A stretch of 64,000 nucleotides of DNA from Avena insularis (Eukaryota; Streptophyta; Magnoliopsida; Poales; Poaceae). The DNA lies in contig CM042684.1 of the NCBI GenBank assembly GCA_023614405.1, forward strand, positions 533,432,682-533,496,681, given 5' to 3'. The position numbers were made by a program, and so were the translations under genes. Each line of letters opens with the position of its first letter. Positions within the stretch are counted from its first letter, which is position 1. The notes beneath the pieces are model-generated. The model was not told where the DNA came from. It made no database searches and saw only the letters and a list, made by a program, of their open reading frames with translations. Below are positions 22,034 through 33,900 of this stretch, piece after piece.

Positions 22034-25000
22034 ATGTCGTCATTGAAGTTCGATCTACCGCAGCTGGACTACTCCACAAGATTCTGCTTGTGGCAGGTGA
22101 AGATGCGGGCGATTCTCGCCCAAACTTCAGATCTGGATGATGCGCTGGATGAATTCGGGGAAAAGGATTCTAAGAGCTGGTCTGACGAAGAAAAGCGGAA
22201 AGACCGTAAGGCTTTGTCTATGATTCAACTTCATCTATCCAATAATATTTTGCAGGAAGTCTTGACAGAGAAATCTGCTGCTGCCCTTTGGGGGAAACTG
22301 GAATCGATCTGCATGTCAAAGGATCTAACCAGTAAGATGCATGTGAAGATGAAGTTGTTCTCGCATAGATTGCAGGAAGGTGGATCGGTAATGAATCACT
22401 TATCTCTTTTCAGAGAGATTATTTCTGATTTGCAATCTATGGAAGTAAAATATGATGATGAGGATCTAGCTCTATTACTCTTATGCTCGCTGCCTAGTTC
22501 TTATACACACTTTCGTGATACAATGTTGTTGAGCCGTGATAAGATAACCCTTGATGAAGTGCAAGATGCCCTCAAACAGAGGGAAAAGATGAAATCTATG
22601 GTGCAGGCAGATGGGGCGTCTTCCAAGGCTGAAGCTCTGCAGGTTCGTGGCAGGACCGAGCAGAGATTTAACAACCATGGCAACCGAGATAAGAGCAAAG
22701 ACGGCAGAGGTCGTTCGAAGTCCAAGGGAAAGGACAAGTTCTGCAGGTATTGTAAGAAATCTAATCATGTTATTGATGATTGTTGGAAGCTGCAGAATAA
22801 GGAGAAAAGGAACGGTACTTACCAACCGAAAGATAAGGATCAAGGTAATGGTAAGGCTGTTGTTGTTTCTGGTGATAGTTCTGACGGTGAATGTTTAGCC
22901 GTGTTTGCTGCTTGTGCTTCTCGTGATGATGAATGGATACTTGATACTGCATGTTCGTTTCATATTTGCTGTAACAAAGATTGTTTCAGTTCATATGAGT
23001 CTGTGCAGACTGGAGATTTTGTACGTGTGGGGAATGACAACCCGTGCCATATTGTCGGAGTTGGATCTGTTAAGATCAAGACACATGATGGCGTGACGCA
23101 TACGTTGAATGAGGTGAAGCACATACCAAGCATGGCCAGAAATCTGATCTCCCTGAGTACCATGGATGTTGATGGATACAAGTACGCCGGTGGGCGTAGG
23201 TTGTTAAAGGTATCGAAAGGCTCTCCTATTCACATGATAGGTGATATGAATTCTGCTAAGTTATATGTTCTTACAGGTAGCACTTTGCCTGGTATTGCTG
23301 CTGCTGTTACTGCTAATGATTCTGATGATTGTAGTAAAACAAATCTTTGGCATATGCGCCTTGGGCATATGAGCGAACATGGCATGGAAGAATTGGTTAA
23401 GAGAGAGCTGATTAATGGTTGCAACTTGAGTAAGTTTGAGTTCTGTGAGCACTGCGTTTTTGGTAAGCACAAAAGAGTTAAATTCAATGCTTCCGTTCAT
23501 ACCACCAAAGACATTTTAGATTATGTGCATGCTGATGTATGGGGACCTTCCCGTAAGACATCTATTGGTGGTGCTAATTACATGCTTACTATTATTGATG
23601 ACTACTCAAGAAAAGTGTGGCCATATTTTCTGAAACACAAATCTGATGTTTTTGATGCTTTTAAGAAGTGGAAAGTTATGGTAGAAAAGCAAACTGAAAA
23701 GAAGGTAAAGGTACTATGTACTGACAATGGTATGGAATTCTGTTCTAATGAGTTTAAGGAGTTTTGCAGTAATGATGGTATGATCAGGCACCACACCATC
23801 CCTTACACTCCTCAGCAGAATGGCGTGGCTGAGCGCATGAACAGAACCATCATCTCGAGGGCTTGCTGTATGTTGTCCAATGCAGGTATGCATAGACATT
23901 TCTGGGCTGAAGCAGCCAACACAGCGTGTTACCTCATCAACAGGTCACCTTCTATTCCACTTGAGAAGAAAACTCCTATTGAGGTATGGTCAGGTTCGCC
24001 TGCTGATTATTCATAGTTGAGAGTTTTTGGTTGCACTGCTTATGCTCATGTTGATAATGGAAAGTTAGAGCCTAGAGCTGTCAAGTGCATATTTCTTGGT
24101 TATGGTTCAGGAGTTAAGACATATAAACTATGGAATCCTGAAACTAAAAAGATTTTGTTGAGTAGGAATGTTGTTTTCAATGAATCCGTTATGTATCATG
24201 ACAGCTTGCCATCAGATCCCTCTCCTATTGCTATTGGAGAGGAGGGAGTTCGTGTGCAGGTGGAGCACCTGCAAAAAACTGTTGATAATAATGTTGTTGT
24301 TGATGATACTTATGAGGAAAATAGTGATGATGATGTTGTTCAGCACTCACCTACTGTTTTGCAGCAGCCACAGGAATCTATTGCTTCTGATAGACCGAGG
24401 CGTAACATAGTTTCACCTCGTCGTTTGATTGAAGAGTGTAATCTTACTCATTATGCTTTGAGTTGTGCTGAACAGGTGGAGCATGATACTGAAACTGCTA
24501 CATACAATGAGGCTGTTGCATCCGTTGACCGCGAGAAGTGGGTTTCTGCTATGCAAGAAGAGATGCAATCACTTGATAAGAATGGCACATGGGAAGTTGT
24601 GCGCTTGCCTAAATAGAAGAAGGCCGTCCGCTGTAAGTGGATATATAAGAGAAAAGAAGGTTTGTCTCCTAATGAGCCTCCAAGGTTTAAGGCAAGGTTA
24701 GTAGCAAAAGGTTTTAGCCAGATTCCAGGTATTAACTATAATGATGTTTTCTCTCTGATTGTGAAGCATAGCTCTATTCGTACTTTCTTTGGTGTTGTTG
24801 CTATGCATGATCTTGAGCTTGAGAAGCTAGATGTAAAGACTGCTTTTCTACATGGTGAACTGGAGGAGGAGATTTACATGGACCAACCTGAAGGGTTCAT
24901 AGTTCCTGGAAAAGAGGATTTTGTGTGCAAATTGAAGAGGTCGATTTATGGTTTGAAGCAATCTCCGAGACAGTGGTACAAAAGGTTTGATTCATTTATG

Positions 25001-26047
25001 ATCTCACAAGGTTTTAAGAGGTCTCAGTTTGATAGTTGTGTTTACATAAAGTTTGTTAATGGATCACCTATTTACTTGCTGTTATATGTTGATGATATGT
25101 TAATTGCTGCCAAGAGCATGAAAGAAATCACTACTTTGAAGGCACACCTAAGTAGTGAATTTGAGATGAAAGATCTTGGTGCTGCTAAGAAAATCCTAGG
25201 TATGGAAATTAAACGGGACAGAAAATCTAGGTTGTTGTTTCTTAGTCAGCAAAGTTATGTTGAGAAAGTTCTTCAACGTTTTAATATGCATGATGCAAAG
25301 TCAGTTAGTACTCCTATTGCTCATCACTTTAAATTGTCAGCATTGCAATGTCCTAGTTCTGATGAAGATATTGAGTACATGTCTCGAGTTCCTTATTCTA
25401 GTGATGTTGGTTCCTTGATGTATGACATGGTTTGCTCTCGCCCTGATTTATCATATGCTATGAGTTTAGTAAGTCGTTACATGGCTAATCCTGGTAAAGA
25501 ACATTGGAAAGTTGTTCAGTGGATTTTCAGGTACCTCCGTGGCACATGCAACACTTGCTTGAAGTTTGGCAAGACTGATGAGGGACTCGCAGGCTATGTG
25601 GATTCAGATTTTGCTGCTGACTTGGATAAGAGGAGGTCCCTCACAGGTTATGTGTTCACGGTAGGTGGATGTGCCGTGAGTTGGAAGGCAACGCTGCAAC
25701 CAGTTGTTGCTCTATCTACAACCAAAGCAGAATATATGGATGTTGCTGAAGCTTGCAAAGAGTCTGTTTGGTTGAAAGGTTTGTATGCTGAGCTTTGTCA
25801 GGATGATTCTTGCATTAACCTGTTATGTGACAGTCAAAGTGCTATTTACCTTACTAAGGATCAGATGTTCCATGAGAGAACAAAGCACATTGATATCAAG
25901 TACCATTATGTTCGTGATGTTGTTGCACAAGGTACACCGAAGGTATGCAAGATAAGCACTCATGATAATCCTGCTGATATGATGACAAAGCCTGTTCCTG
26001 TTGCTAAGTTTGAGCTATGCTCAAGCTTAGTTGGTATAACTGCTTAG
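22034..26047 (+). pseudogene. Copia gag-pol, one frame interrupted by two TAG stops
   Basis: The whole gag-pol lies in a single frame (about 1337 codons) broken only by TAG at 24014-24016 and 24614-24616. Gag has a CCHC knuckle CRYCKKSNHVIDDC (near 22742). The protease motif is WILDTACSFH (near 22935). Integrase has its HHCC zinc domain (H..H near 23350, CEHC near 23450) and the D-D-E core at HADVWGP, CTDNGMEF and NGVAERMNRT. Reverse transcriptase has [19 protein letters not shown] and the YVDDM active site near 25088. RNase H has [19 protein letters not shown] and CDSQSAIYL. Both stops fit CAG to TAG changes. No frameshift is apparent. The polyprotein would be cut after integrase, so the copy is not autonomous. 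Confidence 0.93.
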
Positions 26048-26133
26048 CCCAAGTGGCTATTGGCGCCGAAAGTGTTTTCTTTGTTTGTTCAGGGAGATGA
26101 TTACTGTTGATGCTATAAGAAGGAATTTGTCTC

Positions 26134-26143
26134 AAGGTGGAGT
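26134..26143 (+). other. Copia polypurine tract
   Basis: AAGGTGGAG immediately before the 3' LTR (26145) is the expected plus-strand primer. The tract is short, as is common in Copia elements. Confidence 0.75.
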
Positions 26144-26144
26144 T

Positions 26145-26418
26145 TGTTATATGTTGATCAAAATTCTACAAAGTAAAGGCCAACTTCTGACGAAGCGGAG
26201 CGAGGCCCATCGCCGGAGGCTTGGGCCGATGCGGATAAGTTGCATCTGTGAAATCCCTGGCGTTGTGTAAACACTCTCCGATATAGTGAAGTTTCGCTGG
26301 CTGGCGCCCGTGGTTTTTCCCCTCTCTTTGTTGGAGAGGGTTTTCCACGTTAAATCTATGTCCCCCTCGCTGCAATTTTATTTTCGTTCTTCGTTATTTA
26401 CTTGTCGCAAAGCTAACA
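26145..26418 (+). repeat. Copia 3' LTR with ~116-bp internal deletion
   Basis: It is the same LTR as 21603-21992 but lacks the block from AGCGGAGTCTGAAG through CCGCCGGTTGGG. It reads GATGCGG directly into ATAAGTTGC. The lost part holds the TATA-like stretch. Other than this the two LTRs differ by about nine single bases. The deletion must have arisen after insertion, since reverse transcription makes the two LTRs identical. Confidence 0.95.
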
Positions 26419-27848
26419 CCTTCAGCCCGGGAAAGTAGTTTCCGGAGATGTAGAGGCACTGCATTGTTTTTCAACAAAGGGCTTTCATAACTAAGTGCGG
26501 TGCATGGAATCTGAAATTGCTCGTTAGGAACTCAATCATGCAAAGTTTCTGGTAATCAAAATCATACTAATACTTTTTTGAACCAAATATATTTTTGTGC
26601 GACTATGATCCATGCAAACTCTTAAGAAAAACACATGAGTAACTACACATAGATGGACACTTTGGCTACCCGCAAAAGAAAAAATAGATGGACACTTTGG
26701 CAAAGACAGCAATAATACTTAAGACCAAAGTACAAAGCTCACAATGCTGAAGGGTTGGTTGTGTTGAAGCGGCATCGACCCGGTCTTGACACACATCATA
26801 ATGTCTATTTCCTACCACCTACCCTGATGTTGGCCATGGCCAAACGCATCAGTGGCAACCCAGTTGTCGGCGTTATGAGATGTAAAGAGACGCCATGGAA
26901 ACCTCCTCCACTAAATCCTATATTCATCGTGCTTGCCCCTTTTGTCCTTGTGTTGCACACCCAATTAGACTCTCCTTTTTTGTACTCCATCCTTCCCTTT
27001 TCCCCTACTTTGATAGAAAAAATCAACGGGGTGAAAAAATCCTACATGCATGGTTGCAGTTAGAACACTATAGGTGTTTTTTTCCTAAAAATCACAATTT
27101 TGTATTCCCCACTGTTATGCACACTTACAATATACCAAAACGTGTCACTGGAGAGGCTAGTTACTAAACTACAATTGAGAGACTTCACCGTGAAAAGAAC
27201 AATGTCAATTGCCAACTAGCTGTCTGATTGAACAATCTATACAATTGTAGAAGAACTAAATTGGATGATCCTAACCAACAAATTACAAACCTTTATCAGG
27301 ATAATTGTTAGACTAGTATATGTCAAATCCTCCATGATGATATTTAAAGTCAGTTGACAGAAACACGTATAAACATACTATAATATGTCTAAGTGCCACA
27401 AATTATAACATATATCAATGTTAATTTCTTATAATATCTTGTTGAATTTGAATGGATTCAATTGAACTAAATAGTCCAAAATAAGTATTCGAGAGTTCAC
27501 ATACAGACAAAACAAGTTTCTACTTTACAATTGTTGTATTTGTAGTGATGGACATGTGGATCTTGTAATATTCAGCTTTAAGTTATATTATTATGTTGTA
27601 TTATTATTGAATACAATATTAAACAATTGCTAGATGTACATTCGTATGAATGAACAAAACAATTTGGTAGTTAGTGACCATAAACTAGTATGTTATAAGT
27701 ATAAAATTTGGTATAAATATGATTATTGCAATGGCAAATAGTTGCTTCGTTCTGCTAGAGTTTTCTATTGCTATGCCATTTTCAGTGTAAAATACTATAA
27801 AAAAATATTAATATTTATGATATAAATAATTAAGCCTAGAACTTGATC

Positions 27849-28739
27849 ATGGTCCAAATTCAAAATGCAGAACTCCAATTCGTGTCCATTCTCAGAAGAT
27901 CCAATCCATATCCAGTCCAAGTTAAATTTTGTATTGTCCAAATCCATCTAGTACAAAGTCATAATAAGGTTGGATATCTAAGGTCCAAATGGATATTGCA
28001 AATCATTGTGTCTACATCACCAATGTAAACCCCATCCGGTATGTTAGAGTCATGTGTCGTTTTATCCCGATGGTGGATGGCTCCACCAGGAGACGAAGCG
28101 GTGCGGAAGACTAACATGCCCCATAGGTTTGCGTCTCTCGTACACAAATGGACACATACAAGATATGACAGTACAAGAGTACATTAGAGACAAACATCTA
28201 TACGAAATAGAAATATATTGGAATGCCTTGAAGCAAGATCCATATTCATATCATATAATGTAATCATGTAGGACACGTGTCCTCATACATAAATCATCAA
28301 TCATCGAGCGGAAGCGGAAAATATAGATCGGAGTACAAATTAAGATACAAATATGGCATAAGATGCCTAGAACAAAGCAAATCCAAATCCACAGATCTCA
28401 GAATCAGAATCCCAGAAATATCTACTCGAGGGGTTTAACATCTTCCTCATTGGCTCCATCAACAAAAGTAACCACCATATGGATATGCCTGACAGTCTAA
28501 CAAATTGCGTATTTGAGACTCTAACGTACTCAGCAAGTCTTTATTCATCTAAAGGAGTGACTTGGGTTAACGCAATTGCAGCGAAAAATAAACATCTAGA
28601 ATAGGTCTATAGAGACACGCTATAACTTTTTTCTAACCAGATATCGACGAGAGAGCGCTTTTCAGAACCAACAGATATAGATTACATAGAGTAAAGCATA
28701 TCCGAACCATCACCTCTCTTACTGAACGAGACGTCAGAA
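27849..28739. other. Interval without recognised gene
   Basis: Sequence beyond the end of unit 2. It is AT-rich with no domain-bearing frame and no clear transposon termini. The patch 28060-28140 is of mixed composition and has no supported function. Confidence 0.3.
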
Positions 28740-29490
28740 GAATATCCATTTGTTGGTAATTTTATCAACCATTCCATGAAACTTAACTATTTACTACTCA
28801 AGTTTAGTCAAGTTAAAAGTGCTACTTTAATTAGTTTGACTTGTCTATGGTTGAGAAACTGTTCTCCAAGTAGTCCATAACCACGAACATGGATTTTCAA
28901 AAAGGTTTACCCTACAAGGGTGCACAAATAGCAACACACGCACGATCAACCTCAAGGAACAACCAAAAGGAAAAGCCAAAGAGGTATCACGACAAAGCGA
29001 TCACAGAACCCAAAGGTTATTTCAAGGGGCCACCCCAACTAAGCTACTCGCGATGAAGTCGGCCTCCACAACAGACCTAGGGGTTTGCGTCAATGGCTAA
29101 GAAAGACTAGGAACCCGAAAGTGTGACTGAGCTTTTCCGAATAGCATAATCAGTCCACATCCAAAACAATATAGATACTAAACGCTTCTTGAGCAATAGT
29201 AGTAGATAAAGCAATAAAGCGTGGTATAAGTACAAGAAAGTAATAAAGCCCCAAACTAATGTGCCCCCCAAAACAAACTTCAAATCAAGATCATGTCGAG
29301 GGGGGTCCCAAAAAGTCTCCCGCATGTGGATATTGTGATAGTTAAGGAACATGCATCAAGTACTCAGATCCTATGGGACACAAGTGAGCGGATAAAAGAC
29401 AAACTCATATATTGCCCACTAGTGTCTCTCTCTTTAGTTGTTCTATTACTATACATTTTAGTTGTTTAGGGTAAGTCGTTGTCCACCTTA
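28740..29490 (+). repeat. Copy A of a ~750-bp direct repeat
   Basis: It matches 30485-31215 in order. Shared phrases include GGGTGCACAAATAGCAACAC, CGATCAACCTC, GGGGCCACCCCA, AGTGTGACTG, AAAGCCCCAAACTA and GGGACACAAGTG. The two copies are moderately diverged, with small indels. Neither encodes a recognisable protein. They are probably parts of one non-coding LTR-retrotransposon region that was duplicated. Confidence 0.75.
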
Positions 29491-29583
29491 GAATCCATAG
29501 AAACCCTACACATGTAATTCTACGACTCGCATGGCTCGCACAACTCTTGTAATAGTGTGTAATGGGATAGAGGGAACAAGCTG

Positions 29584-30230
29584 TTGTAACACCCTCGAAT
29601 CGGCCCTATGCAAGTTTCAGCGCTTCCCGCCAAACCCGCATAGAAATGATTCAAGGACGCCCACCAGGCACTTTCGTGCGGTTGGAAAAAAAAGTAATAC
29701 CATTACACATTAGTCCATGATGGAACCCACAGAACATATATATGCAACAACGACTCCATGAGTCAAGAATACATATATACTTTACAAAGATTCAAATCAC
29801 CTTAAAAACGATAGAGCGTCTGACTACGGACAAGAGGCAAATGGGGCTAAGAGCCCTGAAGAATAACCAATGGCGTCCATAACGCTGCCCAGGACAAGCC
29901 GGAAGGGTAACCCTGCTAACGACGTCGATCTCAAACCTGCTAAAACAAAAGGGGTGCCGACAAAGGGCAAAGGAAAAAGAGGAGCGTTAGTACTGAGGCC
30001 AGTACACGGCGAGGCTAGAATTCGGCGGTCCTCGCCTACATAGGTATGGTGGACTGAAGCGGCAGTGCAGCATCACTAAACAACCTATAGAGACTCAGTA
30101 AAACTGGCGGTTATTAGAGAGGGATAAGAAAGACCTATTCGGATCCAACCTGATACTAACACCAAACATACCCATCCTGGTATTTCCCCCTCGAGACCAA
30201 ACGAGGAAGTCGGGCCAAGGAACTCACACA
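29584..30230 (+). repeat. Possible LTR-derived sequence starting TGTAACACCC
   Basis: TGTAACACCCTCGAATCGGC at about 29584 has the form of a Gypsy LTR 5' end (TGTAACACC). The following 600 bases are non-coding. No matching end, primer site or second LTR was found, so this is tentative. Confidence 0.3.
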
Positions 30231-30545
30231 GTTGGCAGTTTTACTCATTCCATTTTAGTTGTAGCATTTACTAGTCAGATATATAGCATGAGTCATCCTG
30301 ATAGCGTAAGTAGTGGCAATTTTAGTTACCATTCCGTTATAGTTGGAACATTTACTAGTCAGATATAATTGTCCTGAGGAATCCCAAAATCCAGCAATTA
30401 TTGGCACTTTTATCACATTCCATTGGAGTTGCAATACTTACTAGGCAGGTACAGCATGTCACAAAACAACCCCAGATCCACCAGTTGTTGGCATTTTAAT
30501 ATCCATTCCGTGATAGTTGAATCTGATTACTAGTCATATATTAAG
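30231..30545 (+). repeat. ~85-bp tandem repeat, four degenerate units
   Basis: Units begin near 30231, 30312, 30400 and 30487. Each has a TTGGCA-TTTTA start, then CATTCC, a TAGTTG core and TTACTAGTCAGATATA-like end. A fifth related unit is at 28745-28800, at the start of copy A of the 750-bp repeat. Units differ by many substitutions, so the array is old. Confidence 0.7.
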
Positions 30546-31215
30546 TCAAGTTTATAACACTACTTTAGTTATGCTTGTCTATGATCGAGATACTGTGCTC
30601 CAATTCGTCCATAACCGCGGACACAGCTTTCAGAAAGATTTACCCTGCAGGGGTGCACAAATAGCAACACACACACGATCAACCTCGGAAAAACTAAATC
30701 AAAACCCAACGAGGCCTTCACGACAAAGCAATTACAGGATTCATAAATTATTTCAGGGGCCACCCCATTAAGCTACCCGCAACGAAGTTGGCCGGCTCCG
30801 AGACGGACCCAAGGTTTGCGCCAATGGCTGTAAACGACTGGGAACCCAAAAGTGTGACTGGGCTTGTCGATACCGCGAAAACACTCCGCAATCCTAAACA
30901 GTATAGGTGCTCCACGCACAATCGTAAATAAAGCAGTAAAGCATGGCATAAGTACAGGATAGTAGTAAAGCCCCAAACTACTTTGTGGCCCCAAGAAATA
31001 AGAAATGAATCAAGCTCTGGCTAAGGGGGATTCATAGAGTCTCCCGTATGTGGATAGTGCAAATAGTCAAGGAACAGGTATCAAGTACTCGGGGCCTACG
31101 GGACACAAGTGGACATGAAAAACCAAATAGCATATATTGCCCACCGGTGCCTCTTTCTTTAGTTATCCCAACAATTTAATAGTTGTAATTAAAGACATGA
31201 TCATCTCCACCATAA
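30485..31215 (+). repeat. Copy B of a ~750-bp direct repeat
   Basis: Counterpart of 28740-29490, with the same landmarks in the same order. It begins at the last unit of the 85-bp tandem array, just as copy A begins at a related unit. The array may therefore have seeded the duplication by unequal exchange. Confidence 0.75.
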
Positions 31216-31910
31216 ACATCTGCCAGCATCCCAACAACTGTGGTACTCGACAACACGAGACCGCACCTGAGAAAGCAACTACGACTCACAGGGCCAGCTA
31301 TCTACCAAACAACAGGTATTAGGAGGTGTCCATGGCAATATAGAGGCTGCACGAGATACAACTGGTGCAAGGAAACTAAAGCATCGCGACACGGATAGCA
31401 ATAGATCAACAGGAGGGAATAAAGACTATAAATGCAAAATAGGTAGAAAGGGGGAGAATGCTCGCCTAGGAAACAGAGCCGAAGGTACATAGCCAGAGAA
31501 CTTGTCGATACTCGCATCAAGTCATCGGCCTAATCCGCGAAGAAGCAAACACTAGAAGAAACACCAGATGCAATATTTAATACTACGACAGAAGATCCGG
31601 CATGATCATGATATGATGCATGGCATGACAAAGATGTGGCGCAGTTAGGCAATATTAAGCGGAACCGGGGTCCCGACAATTAAATTTAATGTTCGAGTTG
31701 TTTAGAAACCCCGCAATTAAATGTTGTATTAACAAGAGAAAACATGGCATCGGTTCGCTACACCAATTTAAATGGAGTCCGGAATAAAACAAAGATATCC
31801 CGCATATGTACTCCATATTTAATTATGAGGTGAATCGGCATAATGCCCCCAATCCACAGACAGGTATGCATGTATGAACAATTTATATGCAACAGTTTTA
31901 TGTATAACAT
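31216..31910. other. Interval without recognised gene
   Basis: Mixed-composition sequence with no supported frame. Clusters of GATCATGATATGATGCATGG-like words near 31600 resemble leader parts of large grass LTRs, but nothing bounds them. Confidence 0.25.
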
Positions 31911-32400
31911 TTATAAAATAGGGGCTCGGGGAAAAGGTTCACACATCGGGTTCGGAAGATCTTGGGTTCCGGGGGTTCGGGGTTTGGACTCAGGGGTTCA
32001 GGGTCTTCAGATCTGTGAAGGAGATCAAGGCGTTCCGAGGAGAAGATCTTGGCGCTCGGTGTCTGTGTAGGCGAACTTGTCGGTTCTGCGGTTTCGATTG
32101 TCGGTGTCGGACTCGGGTCTTGGCGCCAGGAGATCTTGGTGTTCCGTGCGGTCGATCTTGCCATTCTGGGATGGAGAACTCGGTGCTCCGGGAATAAGGA
32201 CTTGGCGTCAAGGGTCTCGGCGTCTTCGGCCCCTGGATCGGAGAACTTGGCGTCCATGTAGAAGGCCTTGTCGATCCGGCGTCATCGCCTCTGGGTTCCA
32301 CGACGGCGTACTTGGGGTTCTCACTTGGATTGTCGGCGTGGGACTCCGGTTGCTTGTCAATGGAAGGCCTTATCGCACCCAAAAATTGTGGCGATTATCT
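31911..32400 (+). repeat. Degenerate minisatellite of GA(A/T)CTTGGCGTYC-like units
   Basis: Variants such as GATCTTGGCGCTCGG, GGTCTTGGCGCCAGG, GATCTTGGTGTTCC, GACTTGGCGTCAAG and GAACTTGGCGTCCATG recur at irregular spacings of about 20-50 bases. Open frames on both strands result from the repeat and show no domain. It could be a proline-rich segment on the minus strand, but there is no independent sign of coding. Confidence 0.5.
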
Positions 32401-33900
32401 TCGAAATAGCATGTCGTCCCACGGAATAGGCTCGATTTTAGCAGTTACATCTCCACAATGCCACCACAAAAAACTCCAATAAAACAATATCTGAGACACG
32501 AGTACAACAGGAGTAACAGAGGCCACGGCCGGGTCAAACGAGACAAGAAGGAGCGAGATGCAGGGAGGATACAGATGTCGACGCGGCCACGAAGGCAGGG
32601 GTCGAACGGGATAGGGACGATGTCGACGTCGAGGCAGGGACGGCGCCAGCTGAAGGCGAGCTCGGGCGGCACGCATGTGGAGCCTCACGGGGTTGACCTG
32701 CAAGGGATGCAAGCTCACTGGTGGAGGACGGCGACGTGCAGCCGCATCATCGCACGTGTGCTGGAGGCGGAGGAGCTATGCTAAGGGAGGCTCGGGAAGC
32801 AACCGCGCTCGCGGGGCGCTGGCCGGAGGCGACCTGCTTCGAGGCGGATGACGACGAGGCAGCCCGAGGCGCGGCCGCGGTGCAGAGGAGGGCGAGATCG
32901 AGGCAGCCGCTGGCGGTGGCGAGGCGTGTTTGTCGGCGGGCGCAGCGAGGTCGCAGGATAGGGCGGTGCCCGGGGCTAGAGAAGAAGGGGGCCACGGAGG
33001 CGAGGGCCCGGGCGGCGCTTCGGCTCAAGGCGGCAGGGCTGACTCGGGACGATGGAGCTCCTGGGCGGCGCCAAGGAGTTGCAGAGTCGGGTGGCCTGAG
33101 CAGCGGTGGGGGTGAAGGGGAGCAGGGAGCAGGAGATGGCGGCGGGGACGGAATGGAAGAGGGCGGCGGCGGCTGTCCCTACTAGGATGGAAGGAGGCTC
33201 GCGGTGGAGCTTGGGCCAGGGGTGGCCGAAGGCGCACGGTGGAGTGGAGGCTGTCGAGGAGGGCGACAGGTGCTCGCGCGAGCCAGGGAGGCGGAGGAAG
33301 GCGGCGCTAGGGCGGCCAGGGCCGGCCCAGCGGAGGGGAGAGGTGGTAGGAGGCGGGGCGCGAGGGGAGGATCCCGGCGGCGATGAGGACCGATGCAGGG
33401 GAAGGAAACGACATGGGGGGAGGTGGACCTGGGGATGGTGGGGATCGGGTCGGGTGGCCCAGGAGCGGGGCGGGATCCCGAGGTGGTCGGCACGGGGTGG
33501 GCGGGAGCGGGCGTGTGTGGTGTGCTGTGTGCGTGGTCGGTGCACGGGAGGGTGGGCAGGTGGAGGGGAGTGGGGCCAGGAGGGATGAGGTGGCGCCCAG
33601 GGAGTGGTCGGGTGAGATGGAGGGTGGAGGCAGTGTGGCGGCTGGTGGGTGTGAGCGGGAAAAGGAGGTGGGGCCGGGGGAATCCCGGGGTGTGCAGGTG
33701 GCGATGGGGAGCTACGCGCGCGGAAGGGAAACGTGTGGCGACTGGATTACGGAGGGGAGAGGAGGGGTTAGGTAGGGATCTGGGGTAGGGTTTGATCTGG
33801 TTTTAGGTAGGTTTTATTTTAGTTTTTGGAGGTGGTCGGCCGGGCTTTCGGGCCTGGCAGGCTGCCTCCTAAAAACAATTTTAAAGTATTTTATTTATTT
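32401..33900 (-). other. GC-rich non-coding block, possibly LTR or promoter-like on the minus strand
   Basis: Very GC-rich sequence with long overlapping frames on both strands and no conserved motif, so the frames are compositional. On the minus strand the left side reads AACCCTACCCCAGATCC, then C-rich CACC/GCC repeats. This resembles the transcribed leader of a large grass LTR. No termini were found. Confidence 0.35.

Larger units (their letters stand above)
21598..26423 (+). mobile_element. Full-length Copia (Tork/Tnt1-like) LTR retrotransposon
   Basis: The element spans 21603-26418 (4816 bp) between CCTTC target duplications (21598-21602, 26419-26423). It contains a 390-bp 5' LTR, an initiator-Met tRNA primer-binding site, one gag-pol frame, a purine tract and a 274-bp 3' LTR. 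Unit 1 near 14833 provides the empty site (GACTTCGTTCAGC). Domain order gag-protease-integrase-RT-RNase H is that of Copia elements, and the gag and RT motifs resemble the Tnt1/Tork lineage. By eye the aligned LTR parts differ at about 9 of 274 positions, so the insertion is fairly young. Confidence 0.95.
16973..27848 (+). repeat. Unit 2 of the ~3.9-kb direct duplication
   Basis: Counterpart of 10338-16515. Co-linear anchors include AGTAGTTTCTCTTAT, GGCCTCATGGGGGCCCTC, CGGGTCTACTAGAG-like sequence near 17920, the LINE fragment, GCCGGCCTTATCCGCCGGCT and CATGGCCAAACGCATCAG. Private insertions are the LINE-derived element 18894-20801, the MITE 20977-21144 and the Copia element 21603-26418. Subtracting these leaves about 3965 bases. 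It lacks the 2-kb segment and both MITEs found in unit 1. Confidence 0.88.

Noticed and set aside
32721..33788. Several frames of 110-190 codons in the GC-rich block
   Set aside because: Overlapping in all frames on both strands with Gly/Arg or Pro/Ser bias only.
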